From NCBI GenBank assembly GCA_020137815.1, contig CM035353.1, positions 7,533,298 through 7,597,297 on the forward strand: DNA of 64,000 bases, written 5' to 3'. Source of the stretch: Hormiphora californensis (taxonomy: Eukaryota > Ctenophora > Tentaculata > Cydippida > Pleurobrachiidae). Both the position numbers and the translations under genes were made by a program. Position 1 is the stretch's first letter; the number at the start of each line of letters is the position of its first letter. The notes under the pieces were generated by a model. The model did no database searches. It saw only the letters and a list, made by a program, of their open reading frames with translations, and was not told the DNA's origin. Positions 1-12,819 of the stretch are shown one piece after another.

Positions 1-206
1 AGATTGTATCACCCAATATCCACCTGACAAACAACATGGGTATAGAGAATTATATCATATCACTGGGTGAAATAATAGTTTTGCCTTGTTCGACCCAGTG
101 TCGCTCCCCGTGAAAATGAGAAACATTTATAGCAATGGCATGGGTACATGGGAGTTAAATATTAGGTTACCACATATCACTGGGTGAAATAGTAGTTGGT
201 ACATAC
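1..206. other. Intron remainder of left-edge receptor gene
   Basis: This lies downstream of the last visible exon of the minus-strand receptor and holds no further exon that I can recognise. A stretch of about 25 bases (ATATCACTGGGTGAAATA plus flank) occurs twice in direct orientation, near 54-80 and 173-198. The rest of the gene must lie left of the window. Confidence 0.5.
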
Positions 207-569
207 CCTTGAAATATGTGAACGAAAGCAGCCGGAATGACTGCTATCAGAGAATATAAGACATCAGCAATGGCCAAGTGTTGCACCAGGACATTAGAAA
301 AGTTATCCATCCCAAAGTTGGTTTGCTTCATCCTATACACAGTCCAGAAGACCACCACGTTACCTACTAAACCTGGAAACAGAGATCAGACAGAGATCAG
401 ATGGGAGTAGCAGGGAATGATAATAGTGAGGAGTAATTAGTTTGTAATTAATTGATAATTGTTGCATATAATTACCAGCTAGAAGTGCAGTGCAGGTAAA
501 TATGATGAAGGCAATGTTGGTGGCTTTCCCCGTTATCTCTCTGTAGTCTTCCATTATATAACTCTCCAT
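207..569 (-). CDS. Rhodopsin-like GPCR, first two exons only (runs off left edge)
   Basis: Two minus-strand exons join in phase. Exon 1 is 569-476, starting at an ATG at 569 (a second in-frame ATG lies five codons on), with donor GTAATT. Exon 2 is 363-207, after an AG acceptor and before donor GTATGT. Together they give a short N-terminus, a first membrane segment ending in the GN pair typical of class A TM1 (LLAGNVVVFW, with the junction inside the Gly codon), a basic first loop, and a second segment with LAIAD, the usual TM2 (N/S)LAxAD signature. Exon 2 ends in phase 2 just after TM2. TM3-TM7 are not in the window. Class A assignment rests on these two motifs; ligand and subfamily are unknown. 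Confidence 0.8.
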
Positions 570-607
570 ACTACTTACATAACAATGGTTTTATTATCTA
601 TTGGTAA

Positions 608-812
608 GCGGACTCTAGTGCTAAAATCACGAAAAGCGAACTCGAGATTTCGGCCGTTAGGCCAGAAACGAGAGTTTGCTGTGCCTCTATACTCATTTAG
701 AAGTGTTAGGGCCGTTAATTGGGTTCGAGTTTAGGGGTTGGTGTAAAGGTTAGGGTTAGATATAGAATCCTCATTGGGTTTAGATATAGAGTCCGTTAGC
801 ACTATAGTCCGC
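608..812. mobile_element. Short TIR element, copy 1 of a family
   Basis: About 205 bp bounded by inverted GCGGACTCTAGTGCT and AGCACTATAGTCCGC. The interior has a CGGCCGTTAGGCC palindrome and GGTTAGGGTT runs. A longer copy with the same ends and interior lies at 37562-38132. Confidence 0.7.
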
Positions 813-1028
813 CTACCTTATCTTATCTATTGGGTATGTTTCATTCGTCAGTTGCCTCTTTCCATACAAAACCGGCCATTTCAATAAACAAAAATAGTAA
901 TAGAAGCACTTATATTCTGCCCATATAATACTGTCTAGGGGAAGCAGGTCAATCAGAAACAAAACGACGGGTAGCAAATGAAGAAGGAATGCCAATATGA
1001 CGACAGGGAGAAAGAGAGATAGAGAGAG

Positions 1029-1097
<69 letters not shown>

Positions 1098-1588
1098 GCC
1101 AGTATTAATAAATTGACAGGCCCGGACCCCCTGACATGTTATAACAAAGAACGCGAAATATGACATAGACTTGAGGTATATTATTATATTATATTATTAT
1201 ATTATTGCGAAGGGGTGGTTGCATTGCACTGTCAGACCCGAGGCGCACAAGAACACTGAACAGTGGTCAGAGCCTGCCAGGGAGGGGAGAGAGATATAGA
1301 GAGATATAGAGGTGCAGGGATATTATAAGGAAACTAAGAGATATGAAAAGAACGAGGAAGAGGGACATAGTGTGTACGTCGCTTGACCAATCTGTTGTAG
1401 ATGGTTACGTGTTTCACCCTATACGCGGTTACTTCAAATCAATCTATCAACTGTAAGCCGTCCGCAGGATGTCCCAAGACCACTAGCATTTTATAAAAAA
1501 CCCTAGCTACATTATTGAAACATGCACATATGAGTTTTATATATGAGTTTTATATGTAATAAATCGTACGCGGCAGTGAGTGAGAGAG

Positions 1589-1640
<52 letters not shown>

Positions 1641-1646
1641 TGAGAG

Positions 1647-1681
<35 letters not shown>

Positions 1682-2209
1682 AATAGAGAAAGAATAAAGG
1701 AAAGAGTTAGATAAAGAAAGAGTGTGGGTGGAAAAATATTAAACATGTGTAAAATGCGAGCGGGCAGTTCATCACATTTCTTTAGTAATCTCTATCTCTC
1801 TCTCTTCCTATCTATCAATCCAATATATGGGTAGTTCCAGCTGGACAGCACTATCATACGATATTGGACTGCAGCTAATGCACCCATGTGCATGAAATAG
1901 ATGAGTTCTAGATACTAGGTGTACTACACAGGGAGATGGTCCATAAATTCAGATCTGTGGTGGACCGGGGCCCCTGCACTATAGATTAATGAGATGAACT
2001 TTTCAAAGCTGCTGTAAATCCATCTTATTGTTAATAATATCGCATGTGCAGTTGATACCGATATAATGCAACACAAAATATTAAACTGATTAAATGACAT
2101 GAAGAAGAAATAAAGACAGATTGAGAAGGAAGGCAGCCGCGGTTTAACAGCTACGTGCTAAACTACCGTTTAACAAAATATAATTCTCACGGCCAGAATC
2201 CATTATATA
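813..2209. repeat. Gene-free stretch with two (AG)n microsatellites
   Basis: Long AG/GATA-rich tracts at about 1009-1093 and 1577-1690. The S-L-S-L reading frames across them are artefacts. Nothing gene-like was seen in the remainder. Confidence 0.7.
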
Positions 2210-2343
2210 CTCCACCGGGATGCTCGGGGAAAAGGGGTTTTCCTGGTAAATCGGGGTGAAATCCTATATATCGGGGGAAGTTTATCCTCCCGGTAAATCG
2301 GGGTTCCGGTATATCAGGGCCCGGTAAATCGGGGTCCGACTGT
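2210..2343. mobile_element. Truncated pogo/Tigger-like TIR fragment
   Basis: Repeated GGTAAATCGGGGT blocks ending in GGGGTCCGACTGTG, the same terminal sequence that bounds the elements at 15875-16521 and 40733-41582. The opposite CAGTCGGACCCC end is missing. Confidence 0.55.
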
Positions 2344-2393
2344 GCTGTGCATATAGCAATCTATATTATAGAGGGATTTCTAGTTCTCTATGT

Positions 2394-3447
2394 CACTGCG
2401 CTGGCAAGCGCAAAGGTGACCACCACCTCCCCCCAGCCGCGCGTGCCAGAAAGCAGTAATAAGTTTTTTCAGTTTTTAGCCAAAAATGGCATTTTGCGAG
2501 GCCCATAGCGGGGCCCCTACTGAACCAATCGGTCTGAAATGTGGTATACAGTGTCACGTAGACTAGATCTACTGGAGTTCAAAAGGGCAGGTCTCTATCT
2601 CTTTTAGTTTCAGATTTATGACATGGTGAAAAAAGCAATAAATGTCCGTGTCTATATATACATACATACATACATCCATAGACGCTTTTTTACACAATTT
2701 GCAGACAATTTTCTGGAAAAACTACAAGAGGTAGACACTTCTCGTTTGAATCATTCAAAAGATAATCGTTTGAATTGTGTTATTGGACGGTTTTCATGTT
2801 CTAGGTCTAACCAGAACGTCCTAAAAAACTGTCATAAAGTTAAGACATTTTCCAAACCAACCAAACTTCTTTGAGCTCAATTTACACCCTGAAGACGGCT
2901 TCTGATTGAAAAATGGAGACCACACTTATGAAAGATAATCGTCTAAACTTTCAGAAACTATATAGCGAATTTGTAAAACTCTATTTCCAAGGGTCTTAAA
3001 TCGCGTCTGAAGTTTTAAGACTGTATAAAATAGATATGACGATAGTGCGTTTTTCGCCATAGCGACCTCAAATCTTGTCCAATCGATCTCAAACTTGGTC
3101 AGCATCCTTATCTAGATAAGCCTGATAATAATTTTTCACCAGCATGACGTTATAACGTCATGACGTCACGCTATGACGTCATAATGACGTCAAAATTAAA
3201 ATTTTCGTACTTTAGCGATTCCTGACGGTCTTTACAAGTTCTGCTACGTCCAGACATGTCTAACATCGTATTTCACATCAGAAAATACCAAAAATGAACC
3301 TAAATTATGCCAAAAACTAAAAGAAATTAGTTGGCTGGAAAGGTGACCACTTTTGTTGTCAAACTGACACCTTTGCCCGGCCCGGGTTACGGAAAGAGAG
3401 GGAAAGAGAGAGAAAGAGAGAGAGAGAGAGAAAAAGAGAGAGAGAGA

Positions 3448-3509
<62 letters not shown>

Positions 3510-3623
3510 TAGTGATCAGAGGGATATAATGATGAAAAAACCCGGAGACGGCAAAGGTGTCAGTTTGACAACAAAAGTGGTCACCTTTCCAGCCAACTAA
3601 TTTCTTTTAGTTTTTGGCATATA
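2394..3623. mobile_element. Repeat element, copy 1 (about 1.2 kb) with terminal hairpin arms
   Basis: Begins CTGCGCTGGCAAGCGCAAAGGT and is paralogous to 60247-61353. Shared internal landmarks include a TGACGTCA-rich block near 3145-3190 and the sentence-like run following the ATAGCGACCTCAAATC segment. Its right part is an inverted repeat: arms 3307-3377 and 3550-3621 enclose an (AG)n tract (3393-3505). No transposase frame is visible. The shared ORFs over the arms are not genes. Confidence 0.65.
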
Positions 3624-5159
3624 TATAATAACGGTAAACGGTAAACTATGTTACATCATAAAATAGAAACTATATTTTTGGTTATTCACCTAGCTTATCT
3701 TATAATATTATGTCCTCTTCAAATCCCCAAATTCGGTCAGTGTACCCTTAAGATGCATCACATTATGTGGCCTAAAATCCGTTTAGTCAAGGAGGAGATC
3801 AAGAGCATACAAAATGTTTCAAATATGGAGTACTAGGTAGGTCTTAACATGCACTAATACTTGATATGTTCCTAAATACTCATAATAATATCATCCTATA
3901 GCATATTCTCTAATCTCCAATCTACTTCGTAGTACATTACTGCACGGTGTACATATGCACTACATTATAATTAGTACTCCAACATGTTATACAGTATAAT
4001 ATATCAGGACAACGCCCAGCCCTCCCCAAGTTAGGTGCTGATAATGAAATGGGGGAACACAAAAAGAGATGGATATTTGATAGAGAAATGAGGGAGATAG
4101 ACTTTTAGTTAAAGGTTGGAAGATAGGAATGTGATAAAAGGTTGGGAGAAAGGAATTTTAAAAGGTTTTACGCCTCTAATGAAAACACAGAGTTATAAAT
4201 ATGTTCCTCAGTGAAACTATGAAAGGACAGCTTATAATGTGGCTTCAATCAGTGCTCACTACTATAACTGTATCAAATGGTAATACGATTTAAACTTTAA
4301 AAAGAGCGAATTGAAAACGGGTCGCGAATATATTTTAGTAGTTTTGTTATTAAATATTACAGAACTGTGAGAATATAAGCCAAGGTAAGCGGCACGATCA
4401 AGGGGAACTATCAAGGGAGAGAGGGAGAGTTCAAGCAAGGGGTGGAAATAAAAGAAAGGGGGAGAAAGTGTTGTAATTAATCAGAATCTCAGTAGTAGTA
4501 TGGTGGTAGCAAGCTAAGAATAGTACACGATTTTACGAAGTAATTAGATACATAAAATATACATGTTCGATAAACTGTCTCGTAGGTCTATACTCAATCA
4601 TAGCACTGGCAAGTGCCCCGGGCCCAAAAGGGGGGTGTGGGGGCACAGCCCCCACCATAAACGGGGGTGTGGGGGCAGAGCCCCCACCTTAGAAATACCC
4701 TCTAACTCCAAAAACAAAAGAGAGAGCACACGCAACACTTCTACACACAAGCACGTGAAATCCTGCCAGTGCTACTATATACCATTGCAGATTTCGAGGT
4801 TTTTGATGCTTTAAAAAAGCATGTTCCAGTTGAAGTAGAGAGCTGAAATTTTGTACTCTAAGGGCCCTCATATAGGAGAAGAGGCATGCAAATTTTCAGA
4901 ACGATCGGATGGAAGGTAAAAATTTGCCAGAGGGGTCCCAAAATGCAAAAATGTAAGGAGGGGAGGGGGAGGGGGGGGGAGGACGCTTTTTTATCTTTGA
5001 GTGTTCTCCTAAACCACACATAGTAGAGACTTGCCGTTTGGAACAGTGGTTCCTTACATCATTGCGCTCGGTAATAGCTGTGTGAGAACTTCGAAATCGC
5101 CATAGTTCATGAATTATTCATTAATTAGTCATTAAATATTCATTTTAACCATGGTTGCG
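3624..5159. other. Gene-free AT-rich stretch
   Basis: No supported gene. At about 4625-4690 two GGGGGTGTGGGGGC blocks each pair with a following GCCCCCAC to form short GC-rich hairpins in otherwise AT-rich DNA. Confidence 0.5.
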
Positions 5160-5755
5160 ATATGACACGACTGGAAGGTCATAAAGACTTGAAACCGGTC
5201 TTATTCGACGCGGAATGGTCGGTTTATGGGGGGTCTTACTCGGGACAAAAATCTCTATCTCGCACCATTAAGCCGTCATTTGCATATTTATGCACCAATT
5301 CACGATTTTATGCATATTTTCAATATTTTCACTTCGGCTGGTACTAGAACGTTTTCATGGACATATTTCGACGCAAAATAGTCGATTTATGGGGGGTCGT
5401 CCCCCAGACAAAAAGTCGTATCTCGCACCGTTTAGCCGTTATTTGCATATTTATGCACCGATTCATAATTTAATGCATATTCTGAATATTTCCAGTTCAG
5501 CTGGTCCTAGAACGTTTTCATGGACATATTTCGACGCAAAATAGTCGATTTATGGGGGGTCTTACTCGGGACAAAAATCTCCATCTCGCACCGTTAAGCC
5601 GTTATTTGCATATTTATGCACCGATTCAAGATATAATGCATATTCTTAATATTTCCACTTCGGATGGTCCTAGAACGTTTTCATGGACATATTCCGGCGC
5701 AGAATAGTCGATTTATGGGGGGTCGTCCCCCTGACAAAATCAGAAAAAATTCCGA
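5160..5755. repeat. Tandem repeat, about 166-170 bp unit, about 3.5 copies
   Basis: A unit containing CTAGAACGTTTTCATGGACA, TCGATTTATGGGGGGTC and TTTGCATATTTATGCACC recurs with starts near 5341, 5509 and 5673, preceded by a degenerate copy. GGTCTTACTCGGGA and GGTCGTCCCCC variants alternate between units. Unit length is satellite-like. Confidence 0.8.
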
Positions 5756-5802
5756 AAAAATAGCTTTTTTCTATTTTACACCAAAAAGAACAGAAATTTA
5801 GT

Positions 5803-6008
5803 CCAAAAACCAATTAAATAAATTAGTTTGGATGTCCGGGCCCATGTGGTGTCACGGGGGTAACACCTTTAGGCTATAACTGTCCTAAATGATGGATATC
5901 GAGAGAGATAAAGGCAAAGGAAATTAAGATAGAAAGGGTGAGATATAATCAAGAAAGACGGAGAGATAAATAAGAGGAGAGAGAAAAAGATATAGTGAAA
6001 GAAACAGT

Positions 6009-6040
<32 letters not shown>

Positions 6041-6042
6041 TA

Positions 6043-6073
<31 letters not shown>

Positions 6074-6249
6074 TGAGAGAGAGAAAGACGAGATTGAGAG
6101 AGAGAGATAGATAAAGATAGACAGATTGAAGGATAACAATTAACAATTAACGAGATATACCGTTAATTATGGCAGTAGTCTAAAGGTGTTACCCCCGTGA
6201 CACCACATGGGCCCGGGCATCCAAACTAATTTATTTAATTGGTTTTTGG
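5803..6249. mobile_element. Hairpin MITE enclosing (AG)n
   Basis: Arms of about 69 bp at 5803-5871 and 6181-6249 are near-perfect inverted copies containing GTGTCACGGGGGTAACACC. The interior is mostly GA-rich simple sequence (5898-6115). No coding potential. Confidence 0.75.
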
Positions 6250-7258
6250 ACTAAATATATCCATTAAAACATTTTGGGCGGACATTTAATTTTTCACAAT
6301 TGATAATGCACTACACAACTCAGTTGCTACTACGGGTGGTATACATGTTGCGGGTAGCCCCTGGTGATGCATGCGGTGGACATGTATTTATCCGTCTGCC
6401 ACTTTAGCTATACTAGTGCAGTCGGAGCCCGGCTTAACGGCAGGATAATCTTCCCCCGAAAGTATTCGCTTTCCATCAACCATCATCCTTAGTTGAATCC
6501 ATCACAACCTATTCTCGCTCCGCGAATAATATGTATGTGAGATCGATTTCGGTCGCTGCGCTCGACCTTGATCTCACTCATGCATCAATGTGGCCATCAT
6601 CCTTAGGAACATCCTACAGAACGTCTTAAAGTCGTCATGTTTTATGTTCGAATATTCTCTTTCATGCCAACGGGAAACCAACATTAAATTCACAACAATG
6701 GAATATGGACCTGTATAAATTTATCGGATACAGCTCCAAGCCCACTCAGTGCATTATATAATGCTAAAGGGGGAACGATAAATGCTAATAGCTATGTTGA
6801 TAAAAGGTCCATTAACATGAATGGCCGCAATAAAACCGGGTATAGAGCTGAGAGAGAGAGATATACCAGAGACCCGTATACACTCTCCATGAACAATATT
6901 ATGAACACTATTATGTCATTCAGTGCAGATCATTTCTACACAGTGCTCTCCTTGTCAAGTGGGATATATTCAAGTAGGCATTTAATGCATCTTTCCTTCA
7001 AAACAAGCAGGGAAAGAAGAGGGCATGACAGCTATTCTAAAATATATTATATTACTAGGGAGAATGCATTTAAATAGAGTGGGAATTCTGATAAGGAATT
7101 CCGTGGAACTCATAGGAGAAACATCGATTAATAAACCTAATACTACCAAGCTGCATTGCAATGTTGATATGCAATATCAAATCACGGCACTGGTAATAAG
7201 TCGGTCTTGTAAATGTTATGTTATGTGCGGCTCTGTATAGTAAGGGAATTTTAGTATA
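6250..7258. other. Gene-free stretch
   Basis: No supported gene. The sequence near 6596-6660 (ACAGAACGTCTTAAAGTCGTC) recurs at about 60679-60700, so part of this stretch derives from a dispersed repeat. Confidence 0.45.
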
Positions 7259-8226
7259 TTTTCTCAGCAAAATTTTTAACAAGCTAATTTTTTCACCAAT
7301 AGGTCCGGATAGGTGTCTAGTATCACCAAAAAAAAGTACACGATAATCGGAAGTGCGCATGCGCACTGAGCGCGCAAGAAGTAAACACATGTAAATACAT
7401 GTATTTCTAGCCTGGCACGAAAACCCAAAAACCATCTTAGGAGACGAGTAGAGAAAAAATCAAGGGCACTAGATTGTGTAGCGTCCTCGCATTAGTGGGG
7501 GTAGGTGCTGGAATTAAGTCTCTATCTCATCTGGTTAATTAGATAATTGGATAATTAGATATGCACATAACCGTATTTTGGCTATATGGCTATAGCCACT
7601 TAGGAATGGTTTAGAGACTTTTCATTGGTGCCATTTTGTTCAGAAACAAAATTCAATCTAAGAGTTGTGGAAAAATTTAGAGCCTATCTCTTACCGTTTT
7701 GGCGTAATTTACGGTCAAAGAAGGCCAATTAACTAATTTTTTGGCATTTTCGGCTGATTTGGCATACTTTGACCGCAAATAACGCCAAAACGGTAAGAGA
7801 TAGGCTCTAAATTTTTCCACAACTCTTAGATTGAAATTTTTTTCTGAACAAAATGGCACCAATGAAAAGTCTCTAAACCATTCCTAAGTGGTTATAGCCA
7901 TATAGCCAAAATACGGTTATGCGCATATCTAATTATCCAATTATCTAATTAACCAGATGAGATAGAGACTTAATTCCAGCACCTATCCCCACTAATGCGA
8001 GGACGCTACACAATCTAGTGCCCTTGATTTTTTCTCTACTCGTCTCCTAAGATGGTTTTTGGGTTTTCGTGTGAGGCTAGAAATACATGTATTTACATGT
8101 GTTTACTTCTTGCGCGCTCGGCGCGCGTGCGCACTTCCGATTATCGTGTACTTTTTTTTGGTGATACTAGACACCTATCCGGACCTATTGGTGAAGAAAT
8201 TAGCTTGTTAAAAATTTTGCTGAAAA
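7259..8226. repeat. Large near-perfect palindrome, arms about 460 bp
   Basis: Left arm 7259-7719 and right arm 7766-8226 are inverted copies with a spacer of about 46 bp. The arms contain AGTGCGCATGCGC and ACACCTATCCGGACC. Such a structure is typical of a long-hairpin MITE. The matching ORFs on both strands are mirror artefacts. Confidence 0.8.
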
Positions 8227-9412
8227 CTTGGCCCTTTTTTTACTAAAATCCCCTTACTAGTAAGGTCGCACTTGATCATATATATATGCAGACTACTGTT
8301 GTACAGATCTCTGGAAGCTGATCTTACAGTGCTGCTTGTAGTGGAAATACGGTATCTGGATAATTATATGGTATCTGACCAATGCGTCTTCTTACCGTGT
8401 TACCGTCTTACCAGTACCTCACTGGTATAGGAGTTCTGCTGCTAGGGGACGAAGAGAGAGAACCCAGGGAGAATAATTGCAGAAGTATAAAAGAGGGAGC
8501 CCAGAGAGAATAACTGCAGAAGAAGCAATTCAGGGAAACAATCAAGAAAGTTGTATTATATTCAGTCACAAGAGAATAGTATAGATCAGTTCTAACATGA
8601 GAATAATATGTCACTTCTGAACATGGTAGATAGAAGTTTAACGATATCTAGAAATATATTATGTTGACTGATGAATGTGTATCAATCAGAGAAGGCTTTT
8701 ATTACTATACCACAATTGTTCATAATGTAACTGCCAACCAGAACCAGATTAAAACTTCTAAGCTTTGTATTTTCTTCTATAGTAGAAGAAAAAATAAATC
8801 TTAGAATTTAGAAAGAAGGGAAGTAATTTTGATATCTCCTTCTGGTGATCAACACACACACGCCCTCTATACAACAGTTTTAATTCTTGCTCTGAACTCA
8901 TTATTCAGAATACTGTCAGCAATGTTTTAACGCTTGTCAAGCTTTGTGACAGGTATTTTCAAAGTTATTTTGCTCAAACTATTTTTTAGTTGCGTGCTAT
9001 TTTATAATCACAATATGAACACCATACATTCTACTAGTAAAATGAACACAAAAGGGTGCAAGCTGGGGGGTGATTGCGAGAGAGTATTAATGAAATGGCG
9101 CGCCCGTCATACAAAAGTTGATTCATTAGCTGAGCTGTGAAAGAGCTGAAAGCAAGCATTTGAATTACTCGGTATAATCAACAAGGGAAATCATATAATG
9201 ACCTTTGCTACACACCCTCCAAGCCCTACAGAACGATTTTGAACACAAAGTCGAAAGCCTACGTAGTCTTTTCTAGATCAATATATTTATCAGGTTGCTT
9301 ATCACTGTATTTGTGAGCACTGACCCCACACTGCACGTGACCTACCTACCATCCTAGGCCCTAGAGATTAATCAGCCTCTCAGATGTGGTCCATATAAAA
9401 AGTATGATGCAA
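8227..9412. other. Gene-free stretch with SINE-related block
   Basis: Contains at about 8815-8912 a block starting GGGAAGTAATTTTGATATCT that is shared with 47147-47215 next to a tRNA-like sequence. Otherwise no gene was recognised. Confidence 0.5.
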
Positions 9413-10462
9413 GGGGCAGTACACACCAGTAAAAATTAAAACCCGTTAACCCTTTGGGACCGATAGTGGCGCCATCGACAGAAATATCTGAAAATTGCTG
9501 GAGACACTCCTAACAAGCCTACTTGAAAGCAGAACCAAAAAACTCGTCTCTACGAACTTTGTTTCTGTGGGGTCACCAGTGACCCTATCGGTCTCAAATG
9601 GAATGCAAACAATTGAGATTTCGTAGCTATTTTGCCTCATAACTCGAAAACCGCTCATCTTAGACCCTATGTTTCTTCATAACACTTATATAAACCCGGC
9701 CATTCTACACATTTTACACACCCTATGGACCTCTGTATCTCATCTGTAGCCGATTTTAGAATTTCAAATTGGCCGAGATGAAAATTTTTATGAAGGAGCA
9801 CGAATCTCAAAAAAATTTTCAGCGACTCTCTAAGATGTATAGATAACACTGATGGAGTCTGTTAGTCGCTAGCACCCGTTTGAAAAATGCCGTTTTAGAC
9901 CTTTATCGGTGGCCAATCCTTTAGAAATGCACGTAAAATCCAAATTTCTATATTAGCGTTAGGGGACGATAGGGTCACTGGTGACCCCGGCATTATTTGC
10001 CCTCTGAGCGTTGTAAATTTGATCAAATCATCACGAAACTTCATACCGGGGTAAAACCTATGGTTTTCTTTTGATTTGTAGGTCCATTATTGGCTTACTT
10101 ATACCGTTTTAGAGATATGGCCAACTTTACACCAAAATTTCAACTTTTATGGCTTAGAGTTGGCATTTCTAGTAAACTAAGATGTTCAAAGCTTAAAATG
10201 ACCCCAAAAACAGCCAAAAAGTGTCTATTCTAACCCGGAAAACCATTTAAACTTCTTAGATTTAGTTCGGACAGACGCTAGATGCATAATTAGCGTGGGG
10301 TCACTGGTGACCCTATCGGTCTCAAAGGGTTAAACTCCTCCTGTGTGCGTCGAAATGATTAGCACTTTTGGAATTAGAGAGAGCATTTTTTAACAACGGT
10401 CGGTGCTGTCCGCTGAAAAAGTTTAACTTTAATTTTTATTTTTTACTGGTGTGTACTGCCCC
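9413..10462. mobile_element. Outer TIR element interrupted by a piggyBac-like element
   Basis: Inverted ends GGGGCAGTACACACCAGTAA at 9413 and TTACTGGTGTGTACTGCCCC near 10443-10462. Almost all of the interior is the element at 9450-10329, so the outer element is only about 170 bp without the insertion. Its own target duplication is not clear. Confidence 0.7.
9450..10329. mobile_element. Non-autonomous piggyBac-like element with TTAA duplications
   Basis: TTAA at 9446-9449 and 10330-10333 flank inverted ends CCCTTTGRGACCGATAG. TTAA target duplication plus CCC-initial ends is the piggyBac-superfamily hallmark. Subterminal GGGTCACYRGTGACCC palindromes occur near 9571-9586, 9971-9988 and 10297-10314. 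No transposase frame is present in 880 bp, so it depends on an enzyme in trans. Confidence 0.8.
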
Positions 10463-11746
10463 CAACTTTAAATAATGAGAAAAAGAATATTTGCACTGTA
10501 ATTATAACAGTTCTACCAAAGTAATGGGTGAATACGACAGCTACCTTGGGGAGATAGGATGGTAGTCGATATACTCCATTACCACTACCACACTACTATT
10601 TTCTATCAATAAGATAATGGTTTCACACTATAGTGGTGTTTTATCATCATGGTGTTAAGAGGGTGAGAGCTGGTCGACTGTCGAGCATGTCCTAACTAAT
10701 AGATCTATTTTTTGGGTCACGTCTGTATACGATTCTTAGAATCGTCGATTCTTAGAATCGTCGATTCTATAGTCCATACAGCATCCATTGATCCTTATAA
10801 CTCAACTGTACAAATATGATAGAAGTGTGAAACAGCTGTATAAGGGACCAGTTACAGATTTGGAACCGGGCGTCAGGTTCCTGGTGCGCGAATTTTTGCA
10901 CACTGCTGACAATTAATCCTGCTCAACTCCCCATTAATGGGGAGTTGAATTCATCCTAGCTGGAAATTTAGTCGCACATTGTAAATGATGCAATGATGCG
11001 CAGCATGGTTCATCGGGATCTCCTATCAGGAATCTCCCATCAGGAAACTGACGCCCGGTTCCAAATAACTGGAACGTAAGGGATGTAAAGTCTATTTAGC
11101 TGCCATGCACTGCCGTATCGCCGAAAAGCAATTTAGGAATTGCCGGTATGGAGAGAGATGTAAAATATAATGGCAAATATATGTGGGTAATTCACATAGT
11201 TCACGATCCCTTTCTTTTAATTTGTCCCATTTCTTTAGTTGCGATTATTGGTTTTGATATAATATATCTCAATTGTCTCTCTTTCCCACGCAGACAATCA
11301 ACATGATAATTGATATTCCGTCGAAAGATCGCGTTTCCTCTATGCAGCTTCGTCGTGTACATCTTACTATAAATCAATCAGAAGATGACTGAATGATTTG
11401 TCAATGAACCTTCTCTCCAGGCATCTCACTATCTCACCGTGTCCGCTGATATTATATATAGTTGTGCACGCTGTGTGTTTTATAACTAGTGAACGAACGA
11501 TGTTCAATAAAATAGTTTGAGAAAATATAACGAGTCTTTAGAAAGAAGAAAACAACAATCTGTCGCCAACTTTCACTTTCTAGGATATCTTTCTGTTCAT
11601 GCTCTCTTTCACATATTTTCTCTACCTCACTATTTCTCTTTTCTACTCTGATACAGCTGCAGCACTAGCAACATCTCACAGCTGCTATACCACTTGTGGA
11701 TATAACAGCTTACCCCTCATTAACCTGTCAGCATGGGATGGAGGAT
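10463..11746. other. Gene-free stretch with one TIR element
   Basis: At 10859-11065 inverted ends TTTGGAACCGGGCGTCAG and CTGACGCCCGGTTCCAAA bound a 207-bp MITE that has a central ACTCCCCATTAATGGGGAGT palindrome. Near 10731-10768 the heptamer-like ATTCTTAGAATCGTCG is repeated. No gene seen. Confidence 0.6.
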
Positions 11747-11853
<107 letters not shown>

Positions 11854-12819
11854 AGTAGTATGAGGCAATGTGACCTTCTAACCAATATAGCTTAGTGAGG
11901 GACATGCTGGGTTCAGAACTCTTATTCCATTTAACTATATAATAGCTAGTTATATCTCGGGTCGATTGATTTAAACAGCTTCCACTGTTCATGTTTGAGT
12001 GTCTTTACATGGTCAATTGACAATGATTAATTGGAAAGGAACATATCACTTAAGCATTCGTTTTGTTGATTTTGTAATAATAGTCTCGTTGATCAAGATG
12101 GTATCTATAATAGAATTAAGCCATTGACATTTATATTAACATATTCAGGGTGCATTAGAAACACTTCTTCTAGTGTATATATATGTTATAATTACACCCA
12201 CTACTCCAAGAGCAACATATGATATTATATGTTATGTGGGGACACTATATTACACAGTTCGTTAGGCTAGGCATTATATAGCTCAATGAGACTGTTCCTT
12301 TATACCACGGCCCTCTGGGGGGGGGGGGGCTCTATATATTGAGATGACGTGTAGAATGTACATACATGTCGACATGTGTCATTTCGAAGCTGTAAAAGCT
12401 TGATATATATTTATAGATCCAAAATGGGGTAGTTACGTAGCTATGTAGTGGATCGCTAGTAACTTCCTTCCTTTCTTTGCATATGGCACAGTCCACGTCT
12501 GAGTGAGATAATCTCACTCAGACATCACAGAATATTTTTTTACAAAAATAGAGTTGTTACATAAACTAGAGATGCTCTAGTTTATGTAGCAACTCTAATT
12601 TTTGTAAAAAGATTGTACACTTGGGAGAAATTCTGTGATGTCTGAGTGAGATTATCTCACTCAGACGTGGACTGTGCCATATACGATACAAGCATTTATA
12701 GCTTTCATAAACTCAGTATAATTATTGAGGGCCGATAGAAAATAGTTTCTTGCTTTTGTTATTTATTACGTGTGAAAGATTGTTTTTTATCATCTATCGG
12801 TTCCATTCTAGCTGCCACT
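11854..12819. repeat. Upstream region with hairpin MITE at 12480-12682
   Basis: Arms 12480-12533 and 12629-12682 are inverted copies (ATGGCACAGTCCACGTCTGA), each containing its own GAGTGAGATWATCTCACTC palindrome, and an inner hairpin lies around 12535-12608. It ends only about 140 bp before the start codon of the next gene, so it may contribute promoter DNA. Confidence 0.7.

Noticed and set aside
813-1746. Minus-strand ORFs of Ser-Leu repeats over (AG)n tracts (also near 3300, 6000, 11700, 52900 and 55350)
   Set aside because: They are translations of dinucleotide repeats with no start context, splice signals or domain.
7070-8246. Mirror ORFs with nearly the same protein on opposite strands
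   Set aside because: They are the two arms of one palindrome; no domain and no conserved coding signature.
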